Below, one piece after another: positions 13,301 through 25,300 of a stretch of 64,000 nucleotides of DNA; position 1 is the stretch's first letter, and each line of letters begins with the position of its first letter. The notes under the pieces are model-generated. The model made no database searches and had not been told where the DNA came from. It worked only from the letters and a program-made list of their open reading frames with translations. The DNA comes from Monoplex corrugatus (Eukaryota; Mollusca; Gastropoda; Littorinimorpha; Ranellidae). The stretch is from NCBI GenBank assembly GCA_030674185.1, contig JAPXFY010000018.1, positions 50,653,755 to 50,717,754 on the forward strand, given 5' to 3'. A program made the translations under genes and the position numbers.

Positions 13301-16300
13301 GATGTCTGGAATGTTTGGACAGGGGGGAAAGAATTTGTTGATGAGACCTGGGTTGTGCCAGACCACAATTAGTCCATTTTAGGTGTCATTAATAGCGTGA
13401 CATTTAGACTCCGCTCTGTAGGAACACACGGGTCATTCCAGACCTAAGACATATGGCGCTCAAGTTTTCTTCTTTGACAACATGGGTTTGCTCAGCCTCA
13501 CAATGTATTAAGAGGTTTGTTGTCGTTCACTCCTTTGTTTATTAACACAAACTAACAATTTTTGGTAAAGATGTGGGGCAACCCTTAACTGACACCCTTA
13601 ACTGACAAAGTCATGAAAGTTTGTGAAGATAAAAACTTTCAGTTACGTTATGTGGAAATCACAACTGTGGGTCATATTATACCCAAGATGTACAGAAAAG
13701 GTTAACCTGTTAACTGCTTCCGACCAAATATTCGGTTAGAAGAAACATACACCTCCAGTGCCACCAACCGAATATTCGGTCGGTGATCTTTCCTATTTTT
13801 AGCCAGAAAACCCCAACACTTTCAGTGACATGTGAGATATCATGGAAACTTGAGGATTCCCTCTATAAATAGATGCTAATTATGATATGTGTGACGTTTT
13901 ATGATCTTTTCCACCGTGCAGTTGAAAAGGTGACCCCCTACAGCTGATTACTATTCAGCAACTGCAAACAACGGATGAAGTCGCTTCAACACCGAGTGTC
14001 GATCGGGCTGAAAAATAACTTATACAGCAAAAGAAGTTGCAGAAATCATTACTTGTGGAGCTGATTCTGATTTGCAGTCTGTTGATTTACTCGATAAGAG
14101 TGAAAATGACAATAATCTGGTGCATGCAGGCGATATTTCGATGTTGATGTCCGAAGTCGGACTTGACCCAGATAAGAGTCTGAGTGATATTACTAGCACT
14201 GGCGATCGTAAAAATGAAAGTACTGCTGCTCCTGGTGTGTTGTAAAGTATACTGAACAAGAAAATATTGTGGGGTTTTCTGGGCTGGATGAAGAGATACA
14301 AATGTTTTTGTATTTTAAGTCAAGACGTTTAAAACTCCATAGTACAGGCGATTTACCTCTTTATTTACACTTTGGCACTTAAGGGGCGGCATATTTCAAA
14401 CAAATACAGAGATTAATCAATCCTAACTCTCCACCAAAAACCCCAGTTTTTGAACTAACCCTGAAAATGAATCTGCTGAAAATGTCTTACCTTTCAGCTA
14501 TCTGTTTTACAACTTCATCGTTGGCAATGGAAAACTCCATGAGTTCCCTGAAAACCAAAATACGGCGCTCAAATCATTTGCTATCCAACACTTCTTGCAT
14601 AATCAAGATAAGTACCTGAGACAGTTAAGTCTTGCAGCCAACCCATATGTGGTCAAAATGCATTAAAACAGCTGAGATAATGATAAAAAAAAATTCTATT
14701 TCTACAGCACAAACACTGCAAAAACAGTTTCACACTTTGGCTCATTATAACCACTACATTGGGCATATTAGAATTTACACACATTCCTGGCTACACATGA
14801 TACAGGACATATGGTCCAAATTGAGAAGGAAAGGATGATAAAGTCACTTCAAAACGTAATGAACACTCAAAAAAATGTTGAGGGGAGGGGTAAAAAGGGG
14901 AGGAGGTTGTAAGTGACAAGAAAATGTTAAGGGGACGATGGAAAAACAGGGACAGGGAGGTTGTAAGAGACAAAGCTACTTCACTGAAATTTGCGCTTAT
15001 CTGGCTGAGGACAGGGAGGGTGGAAGACATAACTTGCAGTGACAAGAGACAGATTCATATGGAGGGCCATGATAGCCAATGCCATGTGGCAGAGTACATA
15101 ATATGATGATGATGATGACAAAGAATTCATATTCCATTCTGTCTTGTTCTAATTTACAAAAGATGCTGTCCCACATCCAGGAACATACTTGACCATATGG
15201 TTAGTGAAACGAGTAAGAAAGCATCAACTGTGAGAATGGGGAACAAACCTTTAAGTTTAAAGAAGCAACAAACTTCACTGTGAGAATAAGCAACAAACCT
15301 TTAAAGAACATCCTTACCTGACATTCAAGAGATCTTGTCTAACAGGAATGTAGTGTACCCATGGTTTCATGGCAGGATAGAAGAACTCCAGCCATTCCTC
15401 TCCCACATGCAGTACCAAAGAGGAACACAGGAACAAATGCTTGAAGCGAAAACTGGCTGCCACTCCACGGAAATTGAAGAGATACCTGGTACCAGACAGG
15501 AAAGTTTAAACACTAAAACTACAGAATTAAAGCTCAAATACTGTCTCATACATCTACATGGCATGCACACATATGTCCACACCCAAAATAAAACTAATCT
15601 AACATGATGTGCTCTGTTTAACAAGCTCTACAACAAAGCAGTTCTGAATGTAAAAAGACATTTTGCCTTTTTGTCTTTTTTGTGCAACTTGCAAAGTCAC
15701 AAAGGTTTCATATTCGGCTGTCATGGAATCACAAAAGCTCCACATTCCTGGCTTACTTGATACAGCTGTGAACTGAAGATTTGACATTTTTAATCTTCCC
15801 TGTACATTGCGGGTATAAAATGACCCACAGTCATGATTTTCACATAAGTGAGACAAGGTTGTTTTTTTTTAGTTCCCTTCACAAAAGTTCATGACTTTTG
15901 TCAGTGAAGTTTTGCCCCACAGCTTAAAAATTGTTTGCGTTAATAAACAAAGGAGTAGGCCTATATAAACAACAAAACTTCAAAAATGGCATGGGTCTGA
16001 GCACACCCATACTTTTAAAAAAGAAACCTTGAGAGCTGTACATTGTGGGTCTGGAATGATTATGAAGATTTTGGTCCTGACGAAGTTGAACTTTGTACCC
16101 AGATTTTGATCTAGAAGGACAGCTGGTTGATAATTCTGATGAAGATTATCAGCCTGTGCCACACTGGTGTGACAGCCTTGAAAAACATTTGTAAACTTTA
16201 TTATTACAATAGACCTTGTTATTCTGTTTCATTTGTGATTCCTTGTTTTTTTCTTTAGCTTTGGATATGTTAAGCGCACTAAAATCATAAGCATAGTATT

Positions 16301-19300
16301 CCAATTTTTCTTGGAAATTTTTGTCAGCATACACTATAGCCAAAAGCATAAGCAGCTAAGGGGTTCATGTGTCAAACATCCTGGTGGTATCAGCCTTACT
16401 TTTCACAGGTCCTGCTGTACCCTCCCATTTCAAGACCTTGCAATTAAGTACATACCTCCCTCTTCGCCATTTTGTCTCCTTTTCTGTTTGATCATGCATT
16501 CTACTGACACAATCAAAAGTAAACTGATTCCATACTGGCAAATCATGTGCACCTGGAAGTAACAGTGCCATGTTTAAAATCACACACTGGAGGGGGTAGG
16601 CTATTTGCTATACAAGCCAGTGAGCTTGTTTTTAAGCCAGAATGCTGCTTTACCAAATGTTTTGCTTCCAACAAGAAAATTGTCCTTTGTGTCCAAACGT
16701 TTCAGTTTCAATTTCTCAAGACGACATCTCCACGCTCAGAACGAATTCCATATGCACTAACGTCACAGGTGCCATGTGTATGGTGATCATGGCACAAGTC
16801 TTACGCTGCACATAAACCCATGAGCTGTCCAGGATCTGAGGCCCTACCTAGCCTATGTTTTACCTAGTCTACATTTTTTTACAAGTATTGTATCAGTCTA
16901 TCATTGGAACAATCTTGATTGCATGTTCATAGATATCACTCTCCATTACTTCAAAATAATACCAACATATCAATAAAAAACACAAATTAAATTTGGGATA
17001 AAGCTGGGAAATAGAGAAACAAATGATACCAGCTGGACACTACTATATTGTTTTTTTTCTTCTGTGTTCAAGTAATGCTGTCTTGAACCTGTGTATGTAC
17101 ACTATTCTGGTAGTTTAGTCCACATACAAATAAGACAGTATGTTGCTGACCAGTCTGCATACCCTATCTTCTATGGGTAGTTAATATAGGCAATGGTTAT
17201 CAATGTTTTTGGTCATTATTGTTTGAGGGTTGTGGGCCTGTTGGTGTTGATGTTGTTTGACTGTTTTTTGTTTGTTTGTTTGTTTTGTTTTGTATTGTTT
17301 TTGCTTAACTATCACTAGTATCAGTGTGCGTTTTTCTATGAAATTTTGCCGGGGACAACCACTTCATTGCCCTGTTCTTTTATTGTGCAATGTATATAAA
17401 AGCTCACTTTATCATCTCAATGACAAGATTTAGTATTCCAGACCACAAGACAAGTTCTAGTGATGAGAAGGGGATGGGGGTCTCAGTTCAGCTGTCGATC
17501 GAACCCCATGGCCTCTGGCTTCTTTCACTTCCTTGGCTGGTGCATCATCCACTGGGCCAGCACTTCACCTGTTATTATCATACACCTACATTATTTTTAA
17601 GCTACTGACTCTAACTTGAAAGAGCCTCTAGCTAATGTGAAAAAAGACAATCTTACTTATATTTACAGTGATCTTCAAGTCGGATTTCTTCTGCTGGAGG
17701 TTTGTGAAGTGTGTCCTGTCCACATAAAAAAACCACAAAGCCAATAAATGTACATAATAAAAGAGTAAAGTATAAGCACAAAGTAACAAACAAATATCTC
17801 AGCACACCTCCCCCAACCACATACACAACAGTAAAAGAGTAAATAAAGTATAAACACAAAGTAACACACAAACATCTCAGCACCACTCCCCCAAACCATA
17901 TTAAGGTTAAGGTTAAAGGTCCCATGGTCAATATGGCCGTAGGGGCGGTGAACTGTTAAAGATTCACCGTGTCTAGGGCACGGCATTATGAAAGGCGGAG
18001 CCCATCCCTCTCCTTTCGCCGCCTTTTTTTAAACCTCCCCGACCGAAGTCAGGTACCCATTCACTGCTGGGTGGACAGAGGGAGTTTTCAGGCCGGAAAA
18101 ATCGAACCAGCGTTTAGCGGATTCGAACCACCGACCTTCCGCACCGCAGACGAGCGCTCTAACCACTCGACTACAGGCCCAAACCATATACACAATAGTA
18201 AAAGAGTAAATAAAGTATAAACACAAAGTAACACACAAACATCTCAGCACCACTCCCCCAACCACATACACAACAGTAAAAGAGTAAATAAAGTATAAAC
18301 ACAAAGTAACACACAAACATCTCAGCACCACTCCCCCAACCATATACACAACAGTAAAAGAGTAAATAAAGTATAAACACAAAGTAACACACAAACATCT
18401 CAGCACTACTCCCCCAACCACATACACAACAGTAAAAGAGTAAATAAAGTATAAACACAAAGTAACACACAAACATCTCAGCACCACTCCCCCAACCACA
18501 TACACAACAGTAAATGAGTAAATAAAGTATAAACACAAAGTAACACACAAACATCTCAGCACCACTCCCCCAAACCATATACACAACAGTAAAAGAATAA
18601 ATAAAGTATAAACACAAAGTAACACACAAACATCTCAGCACCACTCCCCCAACCACATACACAACAGTAAATGAGTAAATAAAGTATAAACACAAAGTAA
18701 CACACAAACATCTCAGCACCACTCCCCCAAACCACATACACAACAGTAAATGAGTAAATAAAGTATAAACACAAAGTAACACACAAACATCTCAGCACCA
18801 CTCCCCCAAACCATATACACAACAGTAAAAGAGTAAATAAAGTATAAACACAAAGTAACACACAAACATCTCAGCACCACTCCCCCAACCACATACACAA
18901 CAGTAAAAGAGTAAATAAAGTATAAACACAAAGTAACACACAAACATCTCAGCACCATTCCCCCAACCATATACACAAACAGTAAAAGAGTAAATAAAGT
19001 ATAAACACAAAGTAACACACAAACATCTCAGCACCACTCCCCCAAACAACATATACAAACACATGACAACTTTCAATATAAATGTACGGTCTTCTACAGA
19101 CAGACAGTTAATGACCAGCTATGATATCTGTCTACAACTGTGGTATCTATCTTCACACTTTACACTTCACCACTTGCCAATGTCATCAGTCAGTACAGCA
19201 TCAAACAACATTTTTTTTACTGATGACTCCCATCTCTACAACAATGCATCTCCTGAGAATCCTTCAACTCTTCTTTCCGAAGCCTCTGACTGTTATGTTG

Positions 19301-22300
19301 AAATCCAAAACTGGATGATACAGAATAAGCTACAGTTAAATGGAAATAAGACTGAAGCAATGCGCACTGGCACAAAGCACAAGCTTTCCTCTGTAAAAGT
19401 TCGATCTATCCAAGTTAGGTCAAAACTACTGTAATTTCTGATTCAGATGCAGAAATTCATCATCCAAACCTGTCAACTACAATGTTTCACTTCTTTTTCT
19501 CGTTATCTTTCAACTATAGCAGCACCTAAACTTGTGAACTCTCTTATCTAACCTTGTATTCATTATTGTAGGTCTCTGCTCTCTGATCTGCCTGTTTCTT
19601 TACTCATATGCCTCCAGTGTATTCAGAATTCTGCGGCCCATATTGTCCATTGTAAAAAGAGGCATGATCATATCATCCCCTTGCGTAACTTTCTCCACAG
19701 GTTGCCTGTTTCTCAAAGAATTTTGATACAAAATCAATACATCATGCTACAAGTGTATCAATGGTACTGCACCTATTTATCTTTGTGAACACCTCCAAAT
19801 GTAACATCCTGCCCAGCCTATTTGTTCTGTTTCTGGTACTACTTTTTTTTTAAATTCCTTGATACAGATATTCCACAGTCTGACACCACTCTTTTTTTTT
19901 GTCTGATCCATACAACTGGACTGAGCTTCCCCAGTCTGTGCAACAGTAATATAGGCTACTCTGTCTTCCTTCAAGTCTAACTTGAAGATTGAAGTTGTTC
20001 CTTTTTGTCCTGTAGCGATTTCCCCCTCTATCTATGTGCCCACTCTTTTGTCCTACTCACCTCCTATCCTACCCCTCCTGGTTTGTGTGTGTTTTGTACC
20101 CTTGAGTTTTTATCGCTGCGAGCAAACGCTTTGGTGAATGATGAAAGTGTGCACGTTGATTTGATCTATAGATCAAGATCTGGCGCTGTGTAAATATTAT
20201 TATTATTATCATTATTATCATTATTATTACTATTATTATTATTATTATCATCATCATCATCATCACCATCATTGTTATCTACCACTATGATATCTGTCTA
20301 CAGCTGGTAGAAAGAAACTCTAGGGAGAGCTAGACAACAGAAGGTCTTCAGAGAAGTAACCCCCTTTAGACAAGTGTTTCGGCCCTGAATTCCTTACACT
20401 CTCGGGGGGCCGGGCCACATCCAGGTCATGACTCCTGGATGCCCTTCTGCTGTTGTCTATTTTTTTTTTTTTTTTTTTTTTTTTTTCCCCCCACGCCGGG
20501 GATCGAACCTGGGCGATTCTGCGCTTCAGAACTGCGGTACGCGGTTTTACCAATGTGCTAACGGGGCACACATCATCTGTAGGGAATTTAATCCTTATGA
20601 AGTTCACTTTTTTGGTTCCTCCTTGCCCAGATCCAGCTTGAGCTCCTTTCTGCTGCCTCTGCCATCGCTTTAAGGGTTCTAGTCCTCTTCTTCCCAGAAA
20701 TGGCGAGTTGTTTCATGAGATCATAAGCGGAGGTGCCCACAAACCCTCTTGCCCCGACCTCTATGGCGAAGATTTTGACCCGCAGACCTGCTTTCTTCAG
20801 GGTGCTGGCAAGACCGGCGTATTTTTCGGTCTTGTAGATATGTGCTTCTTCCATTCTGCTTTCGTATGGCACAGTGAGTTCTATCAGAATCACTTGTTTC
20901 GAGGAGTCAGAGTGGAGAGCGATGTCTGGTCTCATGCCTGTCTTGCTGATGACATCTGGGTAATTTCTCCACTCTGGGAGGTCTGCTGTACACTCCCAGT
21001 CGACTGCTCCATCCAGAAGACCCTTTGGCAATGTGCTGGTTGCCATAGCCCTTTCGGGCCAGACCTGTTTCCCTCCTGCTTTGTAGAACGTTGTCATAGC
21101 AATTGGTGCGTTTGGGGTCATGGTTTTTTCGCTAACCACATCTGTGATCACTTTCAGAACTTGGTTGTGCCTCCATGTATACCTTCCTTGGGCTAGCGCT
21201 ACTTTGCAAGAGCTTAGGACATGTTCCACTGTTTGTTTCTTCTGACAGAGCGGACATGCTAGGTCGTCTGCTTTCCCCCATTTCACTAAGTTTGCATTCG
21301 AGGGGAGCAGGTCATATACAGATCTGAGGAGGAAGCTTATCCTTAGAGGAGCCATGTGCCACATATCGTTCCAGCTGAGACTTCTTTGGAGTGCACTGTC
21401 CCATGTTGTCCATTGCCCCTGTTGACCTTGCTGGACTGCCTTCTGCACTCTTTTGACATCTTCTTCTTCCTTCAACTCCTGTATGATCATGTCTCTTTTT
21501 TCCTTCCCTTTGGCTTTGGACCACCACTGCATTTTTGTTGCTCCCAGTCCCTGTCTGTTGGTTTGCGTGTGTCCAATTATTTCTTTGATGCTGAGGTTTC
21601 TCTTGGCATTGTTTACAGCCTCTTGGACTTTCCACTTTCTGCCAGTTCTCAGCTTTGGATGAACTGCTCTCACGATATTGTCCTCCGATTCCTCCAGCAT
21701 GCTCAACAGTCTTGCTTTTCCAACTTTGTATTCCTCCACTATGGATTTCAGAGGTAGCTTCAGCATTGCTTGACGACAGTAGAATGCAACATCAGTGAGA
21801 CCAGGTGGGACACCGAGCCATTTTCTTGTGTATTTGTTGATTTTGGCTTCCATTGCTTCGACTGTGCTGGTGCAAATGTCATAGATTAGCAGTGGCCACA
21901 GCAGCTTTGGTATCAGCATGAACTGTAGACACCAGACTTTGTATTTGCCTGGCAGTCCGCAGTTATCTATTTTCTTCAGGCCTTCTTCTGCTGTTTGCTT
22001 GGTTTCACATCCCCTTTGTGTGTCTTTCAGGGAGTCATCATACCATCTTCCGAGACTTTTTACTGGCTCTTCTGTGACAGTGGGGATGGCTTGGTTGGCT
22101 ACCTGTGATATATCTGTGATATCTGTCTACAGCTGTGATATGTTTGTGATATCTGTCGACAACTGTGATATCTGTCTATGACTGTAGTATGTCTACACCT
22201 ATGATGTCTGTCTACATCTAAATTTGTCAACAATTGTCATATTTGTCCACACTGCGATACTTAAATGCAACTGTGATATCTGTCTACAACTGTGGTATGT

Positions 22301-25300
22301 GTCTAATCAATGAAGTGTGTTTGAAGCTGAACCAAGTCACAATTAAATTCAGTAACAATTCTTTTGTAAACATGGAAACAATCAAAACAAATCTAATAGC
22401 AATTAGGAGCAAATATATAAACAACATTTATTCAAATAATAAGGAGAAAAAAATCAAAACACAAAACAAGGAAATGGTAAAGTTAAACATTTCTGAAAAG
22501 AAAACCATTTTCATCACACAGACATACATACATACACACATGCAAACAGCCATGAGGAAGAGAAGCCAACAACTCACAGCATCTGATTTCCAAGCTTGAT
22601 TCTTTGTGTATTGAGCATCCACAAGTTGTGGTTCCTTTCTGGACAACAGCACAAGAGGGTCTCGCTCTGAACTCGTACGTGAACCTCGAAAAAAACCTTT
22701 GCTGAGTTTTTTGTCCCAAGGCCACAGCTTAGCTGCTCTGAAGACACATAATACACAGACAGCACGTCAACATAATCTCAGACAGAAGGAAAACCGATAC
22801 CGTAAACACTAGTTTCTGTGAGATCACAAATGCTCAGTTCTGTCACACAGTATTTCAACCAACCAACCAACCAACCAACAAACAAACAAACAAAACAAAA
22901 CAAAAAATGAGATCACAAATGCTCAGTTCTGTCACACAGTATTTCAATCAACCAACCAACCAACAAACAAACAAACAAAACAAACACACACAAAACCAAA
23001 ATAAAAAGGCTGTTTTAAGGCAGCACCAAAGAAGTGACCCTGAAGATGAAAACTGTATGTAATTTTTATGGCAAGATGGGAAACGTTGTCATGCTAATAA
23101 AACGAGATATTTTTGTTTTACTAAGTAGCTGTATCATAAAATTTATAGACTATATAAAGCACGAAACTTCCCTTTATTTTAAGGAGTAGAAGCAGAAACC
23201 AGTTTTCATGGAATTAGAATAAGAAGCACATTCTCCTGTTTATTCATCAGCTGAACCTGATACAGATGACAGAACATCTTCATACAGAAAAAACCTTGGA
23301 AATGCTGTACAAATTTTTGTGTGTGACCAAGTTCACTAAAACAGAAAAGTATGATGCTGTTAGCTACATTATAAATATACATACATGACATAATACAAAA
23401 ACAGCATGTCACCATCACTTAACCCTTTGACTAGCAGCACTCTTGGGCAAATTGATCTAATTTTGGGTTGGTGCAAATAAAAATTATTATAAAAAATTAA
23501 ATACAGACAGGTGCATATTGCGGGTATTCTTTGTTTACATTTTCATCCATTCGTCCCTCTGTCTCCACAAAAACACTTCTTGGGGCTGTATTAGACTTTC
23601 CTGGGGCTGTATTAGACCTAGCACCTCTACCACCTCGTCTGCCTCGACCACGACCACACCCCCTTTGGATCGATGTGCTTATAGAGGGTATTATCTCCTC
23701 AGAATAGTCCGAATCTGAATCGAAAGTATCAGGCTAATCTTCAACAATGTTTCCTTCATCATGTCATCATCACTCACCTCTCCATCACGAGGAACATAAA
23801 AAATAAACTGATGGACATCTTTCACAGAGTATTGGGGTCAGAACCTGTCCATCATCTTTTACTCACTTGAAAAAAAAAAATCAATGAAAATACTTGAAAT
23901 CCAAGCTGAAAAACTCACTTTCCAACACATCCGGTGTCAGCCATATGCAAAAACAATCTTCTGAATATTTATGGGCTAAAAGTCACATGGTTTGACCACG
24001 TGATAGGTGTCAGAGCTACATTTAGAACAGTGACCTATGAACTGCGTGAAAGGCTTAAAGGACAATACAAAAGTACTACATTTTAAATCTATACAACAAA
24101 CAGTCTGATTATCACAGTCTGATTATCACTGTGTTTTAAACACCCATATTTAATGGGTATAGGCTGACAATCTCTCAAGACTGTTTGTTCTTTAAACATC
24201 ATCATCATCAAAATTTCAAGATCATTGTCAAAGTAATACAATGAGCAGAAAGAAATATACACACTGTGGAATAATTTCACGTTGTTGATCCCAGCGGCCT
24301 AATCCTGAAGGGTATATGGGCCAGACAGCAGGACCCCCTTCCCAAAATGTCCAGGCTGGGTACATGATATCCCAGTGCTGACTGGCCTGCAGACATACAC
24401 ACATATTACATTATCAAATGCATGCACACACAAAATGTAAAGAAACTGTTATGGTTAAAAAAAGGAGCTAAACATTGTCCCTTTGTTGTCCATGGAACTC
24501 TCAACATTCTTTTTAGAAACAACATTTCAGTTGCTTCAAGTTTGTTCTGTCCTGAAGGAGGCGGACACAAGAAGATCATTAATAAAGAAGATAGGAAATG
24601 ACAAGCAACATTTATAGGACATATTATGAGGAAAGAGGAATTAGAACGCCTGGTCACAACAGGAAAGCTGGAGGGAAAGAGAACAGCAGGAAGACCCAGG
24701 GAGAAAATATAAGGCGCACTTGCAGAGTGGCTGAGGACAGAGAGGGTGGGAGATGTGCTTGCAGTACAGGACATAGATTTGTGTGAAGGGCCATGATCTA
24801 CAATGCCACATGGCAGGGCACATGATGGAAAAGTTGTCCCATAATGAAGCTCTAAGGGAATGAAGTAGTAAAGATCTCTACTTTCCTTGAAGCCAGCGAT
24901 GTGAGGATGGTGTTTGTCTCTCCCTCATTGCTTTGCACTAGCTCAAAACATGCTTTAATCACTGTTTTAAACGTAACCACTGACTTCTATCTTCACTGTG
25001 CAGAGTATTTTCTCCACAGGACAAAAACAAATAACGTGAGTATTTACAGGTCAGGATGACAAAAACTAATCATTGATAAATTCTGTTAGCGATAAAGAAA
25101 CAATCTTTTTGTAACACACAACTGATTACCAACTCTCTGACTAGTCTCTTCTGGTCTCTCACATTCCTTTTTTGTTTGAAAACAGCTGGTCACGGTGGTG
25201 ACCATGTACATATATGCAGGGTTAAGTTATTATGGGGGTTTTGTTTGTTTATTTGAAAACAGTAACTCCAAGTCATTTTTTTTTTTCCAAACGGCAGCAA

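Noticed and set aside
18088..18177. Functional tRNA gene on the minus strand
   Set aside because: A- and B-boxes are present, but the anticodon arm does not pair well, a SINE body follows, and the whole is bounded by a target duplication.
17735..19055. CRISPR-like regular array
   Set aside because: The repeats are contiguous without unique spacers and lie in an intron of an animal gene. It is a minisatellite.
18029..19076. 198- and 203-codon hydrophobic repeat proteins
   Set aside because: They are produced by the 78-bp unit length in the minisatellite; the frame is kept only because 78 is a multiple of three.
20490..20575. Functional tRNA gene on the minus strand
   Set aside because: The acceptor stem and anticodon arm are mismatched and a poly(A) run follows directly, so it is a SINE-like head.
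20588..21919. 443-codon minus-strand frame as a host gene
   Set aside because: The zinc knuckle and restriction-like endonuclease order is that of R2-type LINEs, the text continues upstream as reverse transcriptase, and it lies among other insertions. Kept as a mobile-element ORF.
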